Assembly: GCA_016788585.1 (NCBI GenBank)
Contig: JAEURP010000006.1
Span: forward strand, 122,920 to 186,919
Source of the DNA: Chthonomonas sp.
Lineage (GTDB): Bacteria; Armatimonadota; Fimbriimonadia; Fimbriimonadales; Fimbriimonadaceae
Direction: 5' to 3'
Length of the DNA: 64,000 nucleotides
Shown here piece by piece: positions 52,263 to 62,682 of this stretch. The notes beneath the pieces were generated by a model. It searched no databases, was not told the DNA's origin, and saw only the letters and a list, made by a program, of their open reading frames with translations. Each line of letters starts with the position of its first letter. Position 1 is the stretch's first letter. The position numbers and the translations under genes were made by a program.

Positions 52263-53639
52263 GTGCTATTGGAGCGATTTCGGGCCGTGGCTTCCGGCCT
52301 ATTCCCGCCCGGATCGAGGGCGCTCGTGGGATACAGCGGAGGGCCCGATTCTACGTGCCTTGTTCACCTCATGTACCGATGTGGGTTAGATTTTGTTGCC
52401 GCCCATCTCCACCATGGTCAACGGCTCGAGGCAGATATCGAGCTTAAGCTCGCCGAAGCCTGGTGCGAGTCTCTTGGAATCCCATTTGTATCAGGAAACG
52501 CTGACGTTCCCAGGATTTCCGAGCAGTTCGGAATCGGTCTGGAGGAGGCAGGCCGACGGGCCAGGTATAGCTTTTTTGAGCAAGCCGCGGGGCGACTAGG
52601 TTGCTCTCAAATCGTCACCGCGCACACGAGCGACGATCATGTCGAAACCATTATTTTGAACTTGATTAGAGGCACCGGCATGGCCGGTTTGCGCGGCATT
52701 CCGGCGATTCGCGGTCCCATTCTTCGCCCTTTGCTTTCTTTTTCTCGACAAGAAACGATTGCTTACTGCGGCCATCACGAACTTTGGACTCATGAAGATC
52801 CCTCGAACTCAGACTTGTCGTTTTCGAGAGCTCGGATTCGCCACAGAGTAGTTCCAGAATTAGAACGCATTAACCCAGAAGTTCGGCGGACCACAACCCG
52901 CATGGCGGAGATCATCGCTGAAGAGGACGACTTCCTGAATAATGCAGCCGCTGGAGCCCTCGAGCAAATCATTTCGCCACTCAATGGGGCATTGGAGTTC
53001 CTAACCCATTCAGATGAAGTGGCGTTCGATGCCGAACAATTTCGGGGCCTCCCCAAGGTCATTGGGCTTCGGGCCATTCGGCTAGCAGCGGCCTATGTTG
53101 GGGCAGAGCCCGAGCGGGCAAATGCCTTGCGGATTTGGAGTGGTGAGAACGAGTCTCTGCCTGGGGGCGAGGTCACCGTTCAATGGACAGCCGATCATCT
53201 GCACTTCAAGCGAACGCAGATAACAGAGCCATTTCGGCACACCCTTACGATGCCGGGGGAGACACTTGCCGATGCGTTTGGCTGGCAGATTTCGGCTCAG
53301 TCACTAACCGGCGGCGAGTTCGAGATGGACACAACCAACCTCACAGTCTCTCTCGATCAAGCAGCCCTTCAAGGCACGCTATATTTCCGATCGGCACAGG
53401 AAGGCGAACGAATGGCACCCTTGGGCCTTGCCGAGCCAAAACTGGTGAGCGACCTCTTGCAAGAAAAGCACCTCTCCGCGCTGGCAAAGCGCAGGCTGCC
53501 GATTGTCTGCGATTTGGTTGGGCCGGTCTGGATTCCGGGGGTCGCCATCGCCGAACGAGCAAAGGTGGTTCAGGAAACAACCCAGTTAGTTAGGCTCAAG
53601 TTCGGTCCGATTTTGGGTGAACATGCCCATAATATATGA
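52263..53639 (+). CDS. tilS: tRNA(Ile)-lysidine synthetase
   Basis: 458 residues from GTG 52263. PP-loop motif VGYSGGPDSTCL (about residue 25), HLHHGQR, the TAHTSDDHVETIILNLIRGTG segment, and the TilS C-terminal substrate-binding domain LYFRSAQEGERMAPLGLAE. It changes C34 of tRNA-Ile(CAU) to lysidine. The neighbour ftsH is a very common partner in many bacteria; the intervening hpt gene is missing. Confidence 0.95.
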   Translation: MLLERFRAVASGLFPPGSRALVGYSGGPDSTCLVHLMYRCGLDFVAAHLHHGQRLEADIELKLAEAWCESLGIPFVSGNADVPRISEQFGIGLEEAGRRARYSFFEQAAGRLGCSQIVTAHTSDDHVETIILNLIRGTGMAGLRGIPAIRGPILRPLLSFSRQETIAYCGHHELWTHEDPSNSDLSFSRARIRHRVVPELERINPEVRRTTTRMAEIIAEEDDFLNNAAAGALEQIISPLNGALEFLTHSDEVAFDAEQFRGLPKVIGLRAIRLAAAYVGAEPERANALRIWSGENESLPGGEVTVQWTADHLHFKRTQITEPFRHTLTMPGETLADAFGWQISAQSLTGGEFEMDTTNLTVSLDQAALQGTLYFRSAQEGERMAPLGLAEPKLVSDLLQEKHLSALAKRRLPIVCDLVGPVWIPGVAIAERAKVVQETTQLVRLKFGPILGEHAHNI

Positions 53640-53668
53640 ACGGACTCGCCTTCTGAAGCGTAGTCTAT

Positions 53669-55651
53669 ATGGCGCAAGCCGTTTTGTTGGAGCCCTTATT
53701 GAATAAGTCCGTACGTACAATTCTCGTTTCGCTCTTCCTCGCCCTCGGCGTTTTCGCGTTGCTAAACTCGATGGGCCAGCCAGGAAGCGGATTGTCGTTC
53801 GCGCCCCAAAAGACAATCAGCTTGGATTACTCCGAGTTTATGGGCCGGGTGGAAAAGGGTGAGATCAAAACGGCGGTCTGGAGCGGCAATCGGATTACAG
53901 GCGCAACAACAACCGGCGGGAAGTACGAAGCAAAAATCAACAACATTGCTCCGGACAGCACGTTGGGGTCCCAGATTCAGGAGAAGCTCGCCGCCAAGAA
54001 TGTCAACGTATCCTTCCCTGACCCCTGGATAAGTCCGGGATTGCAGAATGGCCTCTTTATCTTGGCCTTGCTTATCTTGCCATTCCTGTTCTTCTATTTC
54101 ATGTTTTACAGGCCAGCGCAGCAAGGCGGCAACCAAGCAATGAGTTTTGGGCGTAGTCGCGCTCGAAGGCACGGCGAAAATGGCCCGAAGGTGACCTTTG
54201 AAGATGTAGCCGGAATTGAAGAGGCTAAGACCGAGCTAATGGAAATCGTGGACTTCCTAAAGAACACGAAGAAGTACGTCGCGCTCGGGGCAAAGATCCC
54301 GAAGGGGATCTTGCTGACTGGCCCTCCCGGCGTAGGCAAGACCCACTTGGCTCGTGCGGTTGCGGGCGAAGCGGGCGTTCCGTTCTATCACATCAGCGGC
54401 TCTGATTTTGTTGAGATGTTCGTTGGTGTTGGTGCGGCTCGCGTCCGAGACCTGTTTGAAACGGCTAAGGCTCATCGCCCCTGCCTGATCTTCGTTGACG
54501 AAATCGATGCAGTCGGGCGGCAGAGAGGCGCCGGGCTCGGCGGTGGTCACGACGAGCGCGAGCAGACCTTAAATCAGCTTTTGGTAGAAATGGATGGCTT
54601 TGATGCTAATCAAGGCGTGATCATGATCGCGGCGACAAATCGCCCCGATGTCCTCGATCCCGCGCTTTTGCGCCCTGGCCGGTTTGATCGCCAGATCGTG
54701 GTTGACGCTCCGGATGCCAAGGGACGAGAGAAGATCCTCGAGATCCATGGAAAGGGCAAGCCATTCGAAGGCGATGTGAAGATGAGCACGATTGCCAAGC
54801 GAACACCTGGATTCACTGGGGCTGACTTGGCCAACGCTCTTAACGAAGCCGCCCTTCTGACTGCTCGTCGCAATAAGACAAAGATCAGCATGGACGAGGT
54901 CGAAGAATCACTCGACCGCGTTATGGTTGGGGCGGCTCGGCGTAGCCGAACGATTTTGGAAAAGGATCGCGAGATTACGGCCTACCACGAGGCTGGCCAC
55001 GCCATTGTCGGCGAGCTTCTTCCCCACTGCGACCCTGTTCACAAGGTCACCATTCTGCCTCGCGGTATGGCGCTCGGCATCACTTGGTCCCTACCGGACA
55101 CCGAGAAGCTACACGTCAGCCGAAGCGAACTCCTAGACGATATCGCGATGGCCCTCGGGGGTCTGGTTGCTGAGGAAGTGGTCTACGGCGAACGTTGGAC
55201 TGGCGCAGTTAGCGACCTAGATCGCGTTACACGAATTGCCCGCGCAATGGTGTGCAATTACGGAATGAGCGACCGGCTGGGAACCTTGGTTCTTGGCAGA
55301 AGTAATCGCAACCCTTTCTTGGGGCGTGATATCACCGAAGAGCATGATTACAGCGAAGAGGTCGCGCGCATGATCGACGAAGAAGTTCGCAGCATTGTCG
55401 ATAGTCAGCACACACGGGCAAGGATGCTTCTTGAGGAGAATCGAGAAAAGATGGATCTGATCGTGCAAGCCCTATTGCAACAGGAAACGATCGATCGTGT
55501 CGAGTTCCTAAAGATCATGGGAATCGACCCAGACAATGACCCCAAGGTACGCAAGGCTGACAAGCAAGAAGAGCTTCCCGAGCCATCGGTTGAGCCGGTG
55601 GCACCGCCGATTACAGCACAACCCCCAAGGCTAGAACCAGGCCCGGCTTGA
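53669..55651 (+). CDS. ftsH: ATP-dependent zinc metalloprotease FtsH
   Basis: 660 residues from ATG 53669. Two membrane helices (about 17-33 and 127-148), AAA+ core with Walker [12 protein letters not shown] (about 217), Walker [26 protein letters not shown], and the zinc motif HEAGHAIVG (about 440) with a third ligand in [13 protein letters not shown]. The tail is proline-rich ([19 protein letters not shown]). Membrane protein quality control. A hairpin at 55675 follows. Confidence 0.97.
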   Translation: MAQAVLLEPLLNKSVRTILVSLFLALGVFALLNSMGQPGSGLSFAPQKTISLDYSEFMGRVEKGEIKTAVWSGNRITGATTTGGKYEAKINNIAPDSTLGSQIQEKLAAKNVNVSFPDPWISPGLQNGLFILALLILPFLFFYFMFYRPAQQGGNQAMSFGRSRARRHGENGPKVTFEDVAGIEEAKTELMEIVDFLKNTKKYVALGAKIPKGILLTGPPGVGKTHLARAVAGEAGVPFYHISGSDFVEMFVGVGAARVRDLFETAKAHRPCLIFVDEIDAVGRQRGAGLGGGHDEREQTLNQLLVEMDGFDANQGVIMIAATNRPDVLDPALLRPGRFDRQIVVDAPDAKGREKILEIHGKGKPFEGDVKMSTIAKRTPGFTGADLANALNEAALLTARRNKTKISMDEVEESLDRVMVGAARRSRTILEKDREITAYHEAGHAIVGELLPHCDPVHKVTILPRGMALGITWSLPDTEKLHVSRSELLDDIAMALGGLVAEEVVYGERWTGAVSDLDRVTRIARAMVCNYGMSDRLGTLVLGRSNRNPFLGRDITEEHDYSEEVARMIDEEVRSIVDSQHTRARMLLEENREKMDLIVQALLQQETIDRVEFLKIMGIDPDNDPKVRKADKQEELPEPSVEPVAPPITAQPPRLEPGPA

Positions 55652-55674
55652 GTCGTGGTAAAGTAGGTTGATTC

Positions 55675-55696
55675 TGCCCTAGGCCCAGCCTAGGCA
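55675..55696 (+). terminator. Bulged hairpin after ftsH
   Basis: TGCCCTAGGC (55675-55684) and GCCTAGGCA (55688-55696) pair around CCA with one bulged C. No T-run follows (TTGACTTCGG), so termination would be partial. Confidence 0.4.
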
Positions 55697-55712
55697 TTGA
55701 CTTCGGGTGCTG

Positions 55713-56060
55713 ATGTCGGTCGAAGAACTGTACGAGAAGGGGTTCGAGCTACGTTGCGATGGCCGATATGATGAGGCCAGAGCTATTTTCTCGCAAGTCC
55801 TAGGATCAAATCCTAGCCACGCCAATGCCAAATGGCAGATCGGGCTTATTCAGTGCTTTGTAGGCGAGTTCGATGAGTCGATCGCTACCCTCCAGGAAGT
55901 AGTGGACGCCAACCCAAATCACATTAAGGCGAGATATGACCTCGCTCAGACTCAGATGATGCTCGGAATGATGGATGAGGCCTGCGCGAACTTCAAAGAG
56001 GTTCTGAACCAAGACCCGGGCCATGAAGAGGCCAATCGGCAAATTATCTACTGCCCCTAG
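55713..56060 (+). CDS. Small TPR protein
   Basis: 115 residues from ATG 55713; GTG 55707 two codons upstream is possible. Three tetratricopeptide repeats with the usual W-LG-Y-A-P spacing: ELYEKGFELRCDGRYDEARA, AKWQIGLIQCFVGEFDESIA and ARYDLAQTQMMLGMMDEACA, each ending in a proline-rich turn (SNPSH, ANPNH, QDPGH). No other domain. A scaffold for unknown partners. It ends 4 nt before the next gene. Confidence 0.85.
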   Translation: MSVEELYEKGFELRCDGRYDEARAIFSQVLGSNPSHANAKWQIGLIQCFVGEFDESIATLQEVVDANPNHIKARYDLAQTQMMLGMMDEACANFKEVLNQDPGHEEANRQIIYCP

Positions 56061-56064
56061 CGCC

Positions 56065-58065
56065 ATGCGCACACGCTGGCCTCTCGTCGTTCTGATTTTC
56101 GCGCCACTCGCCTTGCTTTGGCGTTGTGTTTTCCTTGGTGAGACCATCGGCCCCTGGGCAGAGGTTAGAGCATTCGCTCCGTGGTCGGAGACTCCTCCGG
56201 GCCGCCCATTCGACGTGCTACAAATGGACGCGGCCCTGCAATTCTATGTTTGGCGCGACCTCGTGTTCGATTCATGGAGACATTTTCAAGTGCCGATTTG
56301 GAATCCTTACTCCTTTGGCGGGGCACCTTTGCTGGCAAATTCGCAAAGCGGTGCCCTCTATCCGCCCCATGTCCTAGTCGGGGTTCTCCAACTCCCAACC
56401 TCCGCGGGCGTTACCCTACTTGCTTGGTTCCACTTGTCGCTTGCTGGAATCGGAGTTTTCACTCTTGGAAGGCGATTGGGAGGCAACGAGTGGATCGCTT
56501 GCATTTGCGGCGTGACGTTTGCGCTATCCCCATTTATGGCCTCCTGGACCGGCCTGAGTAGCGTGATTTCGACCGTCGCATGGATACCTTGGTGCCTTCT
56601 GTTGCTCTGGCGCATCCTTGAGCATGACAAGCCTCGCCTAGGTTCGGTCTTATTGGCCCTTTGCATCGCAATGATGCTTCTGGCGGGGCACCTTCAGTTT
56701 GCGGCCTTCGGCCTCATGGCACTCGTTGTCTTTTGGATGGTCGCGGCTTGGGAACTCCGTCCAAAGCTGTGGCTAGGGTTCGTTCCCGGCATAAGTCTGA
56801 TCTTAGGGTCCCTTTTGGCGTCTCCGCAACTCATAGCGGTTCTTGAGTACTCCCGTGAAAGTCACCGCCGCACCGCCCCTACAATTGAAGGTTGGCAGGC
56901 CTACCAGGCGAGCGGTCTCCAATGGTGGGAATGGGCCTCGATGGGGGCTAGCGACCTCTTGGGCCATCCACAGCGGTGGGGCCCTTTCGGGGAAAACACG
57001 ACATTCTGGCCGAGCTTTGTCAAGCCCGGCGGCAATTATGCGGAGTCGGCAGTTGCCGTTGGGACCGTTGTACTGATGCTGGCCTTGGGCTCCTTGAAGG
57101 GCCGGCAGAAGGGATCATTCAGCCTCGCAATCGTGGTGTTACTGGGCTTTCTCGTTGCTTCGGCATCCTTCTTTGCTCGCGGACTTTATTTCTATCTGCC
57201 TGGGTGGTCGGCAACTGGTTCGCCCGGCCGAGCTGGTGTCTTGGTCGTTTTAGGACTCTGCTTGCTTGCTGCCTCTTGCCCACCCCCCGATCGAAACCTC
57301 ATCCCTGGCTGGGTTGCCGGTGCCGCTGTGGCGATCCTCGGGCTGCTTTCGCTTGTCTACTTCGGACCGTCGCTTAAGTCGTGGCTCCCGGAATTGACTC
57401 AGGACCAAGTCAGCCGGATTTTTTGGATCGAGTTCGGCCACACGGGTGGACCAATCCTGATCCTTGCTTCGATTGCGGCCCTACTCTGGTCTGGGCGTTC
57501 CCGACCAAACCTCTGGGTTCCCATCTCATGTTCCATGGGCCTCATCTTTGTCTTGATGAGCGTATCGACCTCACCCCTTCGAACAGGATCGGTTCCTGCG
57601 GCTCCCGAAGGCTTGCCAACCAACGCAAGGGTCGCGATCATCAATCGCGAATGGAGCCTTTTCTCGCAACCGAGGGCCCTGATGCCACCTAATCTGGCCG
57701 CCCTTTACCGAATTCAAGAAGTTGGCGGATACGATTCCCTGGTCAGCCGTGACCGCGTCGAACATCTGAGGAGACTCAACTTAGGTACTGATCCCGCCCC
57801 TCCCGAAAACGGCAACATGATGTTCCTTAAAGAGGCCAGCCAGGTGACAAGGGCCGACGCCGACGAAGTGTGGACCTTAGAACCGATCCCAAGCTGGGAA
57901 AGCCGTCTTCTGGGGAAGGTTGGTACCGCCTATCGCTATAAGGTCAATACTCCGGGCCAGCCCTCGGTGCAAGAAAAGCCGCGACCGCTTAACTGGTGGG
58001 GTTCTGCGGTCGCGTTATGCGCTTTGATACTACTGGGGCTTAAAGGGCCTCGAAAGCTGGCGTAA
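56065..58065 (+). CDS. YfhO-like multi-pass membrane protein
   Basis: 666 residues from ATG 56065. A dozen or more membrane helices, with soluble loops. N-terminal helix PLVVLIFAPLALLWRCVF, then the extracytoplasmic QMDAALQFYVWRDLVFDSW and PIWNPYSFGGAPLLANSQSG, which are characteristic of the YfhO / GT-C-like family. YfhO is linked to glycosylation of cell-wall polymers in Firmicutes. The C-terminal soluble part has IQEVGGYDSLVSRDRVEH. Probable lipid-linked sugar transferase at the membrane. Confidence 0.82.
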   Translation: MRTRWPLVVLIFAPLALLWRCVFLGETIGPWAEVRAFAPWSETPPGRPFDVLQMDAALQFYVWRDLVFDSWRHFQVPIWNPYSFGGAPLLANSQSGALYPPHVLVGVLQLPTSAGVTLLAWFHLSLAGIGVFTLGRRLGGNEWIACICGVTFALSPFMASWTGLSSVISTVAWIPWCLLLLWRILEHDKPRLGSVLLALCIAMMLLAGHLQFAAFGLMALVVFWMVAAWELRPKLWLGFVPGISLILGSLLASPQLIAVLEYSRESHRRTAPTIEGWQAYQASGLQWWEWASMGASDLLGHPQRWGPFGENTTFWPSFVKPGGNYAESAVAVGTVVLMLALGSLKGRQKGSFSLAIVVLLGFLVASASFFARGLYFYLPGWSATGSPGRAGVLVVLGLCLLAASCPPPDRNLIPGWVAGAAVAILGLLSLVYFGPSLKSWLPELTQDQVSRIFWIEFGHTGGPILILASIAALLWSGRSRPNLWVPISCSMGLIFVLMSVSTSPLRTGSVPAAPEGLPTNARVAIINREWSLFSQPRALMPPNLAALYRIQEVGGYDSLVSRDRVEHLRRLNLGTDPAPPENGNMMFLKEASQVTRADADEVWTLEPIPSWESRLLGKVGTAYRYKVNTPGQPSVQEKPRPLNWWGSAVALCALILLGLKGPRKLA

Positions 58066-58600
58066 GGTCTTTCCTCAACATCGCCCTCGCTCGGAAAAGC
58101 CAACTCTTGATCGTTCCTTCCGGCTTCTGAAGCTCGGCAGCGATCTCATTGACCTCCATGTCTCGGAAGTGCCGCATCATGACGATTTCGCGATAGTGGC
58201 GGGGCAACCGCATGATCGCTTTCATCAGCACATTACGATCTTCGCCTTGTACAGCGGATCGCTCCAGATCTTCCCCGCTGGTTAGGGCAAACTCCACCTT
58301 CTCCAGTGACTCTGAAGCGCGGCGCTGTCTCATGATGTCGATGCAACAGTTATTGCAGATTCGCATCAGCCATGGAAGCACGGGACGACCGGCCTGGAAA
58401 GTACCAAGCGCCCGGAAAGCCTTGACCATGGTGTCTTGAACGGCATCGTAGGCGTCTTCTGGATTGCGAAGTCGCTGGCTAGCCAAGCTGCGGAGCTGTG
58501 ACCGGTGCGCATCCACCAGCCGCTCAAACGCTTGCCAGTCACCCTGCTGGGCGCGGACCACCAAGTGAGATTCCCAATCAGAAAGTCGAAGATAGTTCAT
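58040..58600 (-). CDS. RNA polymerase sigma factor, ECF type (1)
   Basis: 186 residues from ATG 58600, with TTGGAGGACATTG before it as a good ribosome binding site; the TTG at 58618 is not used. Region 2 is DAYDAVQDTMVKAFRALGTF and LPWLMRICNNCCIDIMRQRR; region 4 is LPRHYREIVMMRHFRDMEVN and AAELQKPEGTIKSWLFRARA. ECF sigma factors respond to envelope or oxidative stress. No anti-sigma gene lies next to it. Overlaps the convergent YfhO-like gene by 26 nt. Confidence 0.95.
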   Translation of the reverse strand: MNYLRLSDWESHLVVRAQQGDWQAFERLVDAHRSQLRSLASQRLRNPEDAYDAVQDTMVKAFRALGTFQAGRPVLPWLMRICNNCCIDIMRQRRASESLEKVEFALTSGEDLERSAVQGEDRNVLMKAIMRLPRHYREIVMMRHFRDMEVNEIAAELQKPEGTIKSWLFRARAMLRKDLTPAFEAL

Positions 58601-58789
58601 CAATGTCCTCCAATACAATCATACAACTGGAATTGGTCCCTGTGAAGGGTGCTAGGACTTTAGAATCATTAAAGTGATCGCCATTAGACCTATCAGTTTT
58701 CTGAAGGTCGGTTTTAGAATTTCTGATCATGGCAACAAAACAGTAATTCTGACGTGAAGGGGCTGGCCCACTCTTCCGATATTCCCTCC

Positions 58790-59605
58790 ATGGGAGCCAT
58801 CATCGGAAGCATTAGGGCCCTTGCAATCATCCTGCCTTGCGCTGGAACGGGATTCGTGGCAACAAGTGGGCGATCGCCAGACAGTTATCCAAACCCCGAA
58901 CTCGGCCCGGTCCTCGGCAAAAAGATCGAGGCCTATATCGTCCCGGTGCGTGCATCTCAGCATAACATTCTGATCAAGAAAACCATGGCTAGTGATCAGG
59001 CCGTGCTTAGGACGGCCGAGATTTGGCTTGAAGGTTATCGAAGACATCACTTGATGCCCTTACCAAGTGTTGGTACCTGCGATACGACCCGCGATGGTGT
59101 GAAAGGTCAGATCCTGAATTCGCGGAACCTGGTCATCAGCAACTTGATTAGAGTAGGCGACGAGGCCCTCCAAGAAAACAAGCCGGAGGTCGCGAAGAAC
59201 AGGTTTCTTATGGCCATTGAGATGACTCAAATCGCCAGGGAAAGCGACTTAAACGCACTGGCGGCATCTTTGAGTTACGAAAACTCAGCGTGGTTGAGGC
59301 TCTCCCACCTGGATAAGAGATCCCAGCCAACCTTCACCCATATAGACCGCAAGCGTTTTGAGCAACTTCTGAGCCGTGAATTCAGGAATCTCCTTAATCA
59401 AACGGGGCGCACTCGCCAAGACCAATTGCGGATGAAGGAAGCGCTAGTGCGCGCCCTCAGCCCAGACGGTTCATTTGCAGAGATCCTTACGACCAACGAC
59501 TACGAGCTATCGCTCTTGTTGGCTGCGGCGAGGCGAATCGAATCGCTGATCCAGAATCGGTCCCAATTGGCGGCAAAACTGGTCGCCGTCAATAACGGAT
59601 TCTAA
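58790..59605 (+). CDS. Hypothetical exported protein
   Basis: 271 residues from ATG 58790; a GTG at 58754 would add 12 residues and neither has a ribosome binding site. A hydrophobic N-terminus GAIIGSIRALAIILPCAGTG looks like a signal peptide. The rest is helical and charged (VVRASQHNILIKKT-like; ALQENKPEVAKNRFLMAIEM, RLSHLDKRSQPTFTHIDRKR). It has no match I recognise. It is divergent from the ECF sigma gene and convergent with the anti-sigma candidate, which it overlaps by 17 nt. Confidence 0.5.
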   Translation: MGAIIGSIRALAIILPCAGTGFVATSGRSPDSYPNPELGPVLGKKIEAYIVPVRASQHNILIKKTMASDQAVLRTAEIWLEGYRRHHLMPLPSVGTCDTTRDGVKGQILNSRNLVISNLIRVGDEALQENKPEVAKNRFLMAIEMTQIARESDLNALAASLSYENSAWLRLSHLDKRSQPTFTHIDRKRFEQLLSREFRNLLNQTGRTRQDQLRMKEALVRALSPDGSFAEILTTNDYELSLLLAAARRIESLIQNRSQLAAKLVAVNNGF

Positions 59606-60437
59606 CCAGCTCACCCTTGAGTTCAACCGACAACTCGCCCGGCGTTGCCGACGACCGAGTGATGTTGTCCCGGTTTAGCTCCCAGCGCACCGCAGTGGAA
59701 AGGGATGGCGTCTCGATGACGACCGGCCGTCCCAGGCTTGAGCTGAACGCCATTGCAAGGTCGAGGAGGCTTCCATCTCCACTGGTGGAATTGGTCTGCT
59801 TGGACCCCGGAACGATTACCAGAAGAGTCTTTCGGCTCATTTCGGCCTTAACTCGAAGGGCAACTGGCTCCTCACCAGCGTTCTTTAGAGGAATATCCAA
59901 TGCCTGATTTGGGGCGACCTTGTAGCTCTGAATGAGACTCCCGTCGGGAAGACGAATAATCTGAATGGCATCAGTTGCACTGGGCTGGAACCTCAAGAAT
60001 GCACCCTTCGCATTGGCTTCGACACGCAGTTCAGCGTTCGTGGTCTGGGTGATTTCGCTAGGTATGACGCTGGCGGCAGTGTCTCCAGTGGCGTTCCTGT
60101 TCAATAGGGACACTGTAGCACCACCGATCAGGACAACCGCCAATCCGCCGAAAGCGAACTTTCGCCAGACAGCTTGGATGCCGCGGGGATTCGCTACCGT
60201 ATTTTCATACGCGGCTCGGTCGATCCGGGCGCTGATCCGGTCGTGGAGATCATGGGGAATGGGCACGTCGGTTGCAAAGGAGCCGTCCAAATCTTCCATG
60301 GTTTGGGCAAATGATTCGAAGTCCTTTCGCAAGACCGAATGTGCCTCAAACATTCGGTCCAACTGCGTTCGCATGGCAGCATCAAGGCTGCCTTCGTAGT
60401 AGGCCGAAAAGTATTCGTAGGCTTTTTCGAGTCTCAT
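59589..60437 (-). CDS. Anti-sigma factor candidate with one membrane helix
   Basis: 282 residues from ATG 60437, 21 nt after the sigma gene at 60459. The N-terminal cytoplasmic part (YFSAYYEGSLDAAMRTQLDR, about 10-70) is similar in arrangement to anti-sigma domains, but the zinc-binding cysteines of the ZAS type are absent. One helix FGGLAVVLIGGATVSLLN is near 95-112. The C-terminal 170 residues are extracytoplasmic and beta-rich. By position and topology it should hold the ECF factor inactive at the membrane. Confidence 0.65.
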   Translation of the reverse strand: MRLEKAYEYFSAYYEGSLDAAMRTQLDRMFEAHSVLRKDFESFAQTMEDLDGSFATDVPIPHDLHDRISARIDRAAYENTVANPRGIQAVWRKFAFGGLAVVLIGGATVSLLNRNATGDTAASVIPSEITQTTNAELRVEANAKGAFLRFQPSATDAIQIIRLPDGSLIQSYKVAPNQALDIPLKNAGEEPVALRVKAEMSRKTLLVIVPGSKQTNSTSGDGSLLDLAMAFSSSLGRPVVIETPSLSTAVRWELNRDNITRSSATPGELSVELKGELVRIRY

Positions 60438-60458
60438 TATTGCTCGTCCCTTTGGACT

Positions 60459-61052
60459 TTAACCCAATTGAAAGAGTTCCTTATCCTTGGCGAGCTGGTC
60501 CCTAAGGCTTAGCCTCGCTCGGTTCAAACGACTTTTCACGGTCCCGATGGGCAAATCCAATGCTTCAGCAATCTCCTCGTAACTCAGGTTCTCAACATGG
60601 TACATCACAAGCATCGCTCGCTGGTAGTCCGGAATTCGCAAAAGTGCTCTTTGAACTAATCTTTCGCGCTCAAACTTCTCAACTTCCTCGTCGGGAGTGG
60701 CGCCCGAATCTTCGACCTGACGCTCAAACTCACCCTCATCCGTAGCTACAGCGTTGTCCAGGCTAATTGTCGGGCGATTCCGCTCCTTCTTTCGGGAGTC
60801 TAAATAGCAATTTGTGATAATCCGGTAAAGCCACGTGGTAAATGCGCTCTGACCTTTAAAGTTGTGGATCGCGTTGAAAACACGAAGAAAGGCGTCTGAG
60901 ACTATGTCGGATGCCTCTTCGGAACTTGAGGTAAGCCGGTAGGCATATTGGTAAGCACGCCTCTCATAACGATAGATGAGATCGTTGAAGGCAGTTCGGT
61001 CGCCTTCCTTCGTGCGCTCGATGAGCACCAGGTCGTCTTGTGCAGAGCTCAT
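60459..61052 (-). CDS. RNA polymerase sigma factor, ECF type (2)
   Basis: 197 residues from ATG 61052; the ATGA overlap couples it to the DUF4446 gene. Region 2: AFNDLIYRYERRAYQYAYRL and ASDIVSDAFLRVFNAIHNFK, TTWLYRIITNCYLDSRKKER; region 4: IPDYQRAMLVMYHVENLSYE and ALDLPIGTVKSRLNRARLSL. RpoE/SigW-like ECF factor. The linker between the regions is acidic (TDEGEFERQVEDSGATPDEE). Forms a three-gene unit with DUF4446 and the anti-sigma candidate. Confidence 0.96.
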   Translation of the reverse strand: MSSAQDDLVLIERTKEGDRTAFNDLIYRYERRAYQYAYRLTSSSEEASDIVSDAFLRVFNAIHNFKGQSAFTTWLYRIITNCYLDSRKKERNRPTISLDNAVATDEGEFERQVEDSGATPDEEVEKFERERLVQRALLRIPDYQRAMLVMYHVENLSYEEIAEALDLPIGTVKSRLNRARLSLRDQLAKDKELFQLG

Positions 61053-61567
61053 GCTCGAACGACAGTCCGGTTGCCCCGGGCCGCTGCCTCAATCGCCGCT
61101 TGCTCTTCTCCAGTCAAGTTACGATCGGCTTTGCCTCCATCTAAGAGTTTGCTATACACGCGGCAGTCGTTTCGACCATACAAGCACGAAACCACCGCTC
61201 CATTGCCCCGCTCGTCGTAGAGAGCCATCGACCAGCTCTGAGTTGCCCCGACGTCGTCATAGGCGTCATAGCGCACCATTCCGACGTATCTTAGCGAGCT
61301 CATCATTTTCTTCTCCAAGACTTCTGACCGTTGCTCTAAAGCGGCGACGGCTTCTCGTAAGACGCGTCGCTCGGCCAAATGCTCTGCCAGCACATCTTCT
61401 AGGTTAGTGCCTTTGGCCCCCCGCATTAGGTCTCGCCAGTTCCGCGAGACTCGGTTAAGACGAACAGTCTGATAAGCGACACTAATTCCCAGCACCACAA
61501 CAGCCAATAATAGTGCTAGGGTAATGGTGGCGCTGTGGCTCGTTACGAGGCGCAGAAGTGGTTCCAT
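61049..61567 (-). CDS. DUF4446 family protein
   Basis: 172 residues from ATG 61567. One N-terminal membrane helix (ITLALLLAVVVLGISVAYQT), a coiled-coil stretch (AERRVLREAVAALEQRSEVL), and the family core RYVGMVRYDAYDDVGATQSW then SMALYDERGNGAVVSCLYGR and RVYSKLLDGG. It is widespread in Firmicutes; function unknown. Leads the ECF unit, so may be a part of an envelope-sensing pathway. Confidence 0.9.
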   Translation of the reverse strand: MEPLLRLVTSHSATITLALLLAVVVLGISVAYQTVRLNRVSRNWRDLMRGAKGTNLEDVLAEHLAERRVLREAVAALEQRSEVLEKKMMSSLRYVGMVRYDAYDDVGATQSWSMALYDERGNGAVVSCLYGRNDCRVYSKLLDGGKADRNLTGEEQAAIEAAARGNRTVVRA

Positions 61568-61629
61568 TCAAACTTGCACGCGCAAAGGGTGCACACCAGT
61601 ATAGCAAAGCCGGAGCCCAAATGAACTAG

Positions 61630-62060
61630 ATGGAGAAACGGCAACAAATGGTAACGGCAGGGAGCCTCAGTCTACTGACGCTTCTCGGCTTTGCCACTTT
61701 CTTCCAGCAGAATTTCAGAACCATTCAGGTTCAAGGCAACTCGATGGTTCCGACATTTAGCAATGGAACCCACCTCTTGGCATCGAGTGCCTACTGGCTT
61801 GTCGGCCCGATAAGGAAGGGCGACATTGTCGTTGTAGAGGACGACAATGGCGGCGCGATCATCAAGCGGGTTTACAGAATAGCCGGTGAAAAAGTGGATT
61901 GGTTGAACGTGCCGGAAGACTACAACATGACTGACGGCGACTATGTTGTCCCAAATCAATCGCTCTATGTTTTGGGTGATAACCGCGACGTCAGCGAGGA
62001 CTCTCGGCGCTTCGGCCCCGTCCCTTATGACAGAATCATTGGAAAGGTTGTGTTAAAGCG

Positions 62061-62070
<10 letters not shown>
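61630..62070 (+). CDS. lepB: Signal peptidase I
   Basis: 146 residues from ATG 61630. One N-terminal membrane helix. Catalytic serine in IQVQGNSMVPTF (about 38), lysine in GGAIIKRVYRIAG (about 79), and the box E VLGDNRDVSEDSRRFGPVP. Short form of the S26 family. Removes signal peptides at the outer face of the membrane. The downstream Nudix gene overlaps it by 10 nt. Confidence 0.95.
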
Positions 62071-62606
<536 letters not shown>

Positions 62607-62607
62607 C

Positions 62608-62633
62608 GCACTTCATTTGAACCTGCGAAGTGC
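62608..62633. repeat. Inverted repeat next to the tRNA fragment
   Basis: GCACTTC (62608-62614) and GAAGTGC (62627-62633), 12 nt apart. Just 2 nt outside the tRNA anticodon stem; candidate core-type recombinase binding site. Confidence 0.45.
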
Positions 62634-62682
62634 TCGAAGGCAGACCTGTCCGTCCGCTGGTAAGGCTACATCGCGGAGCCAA

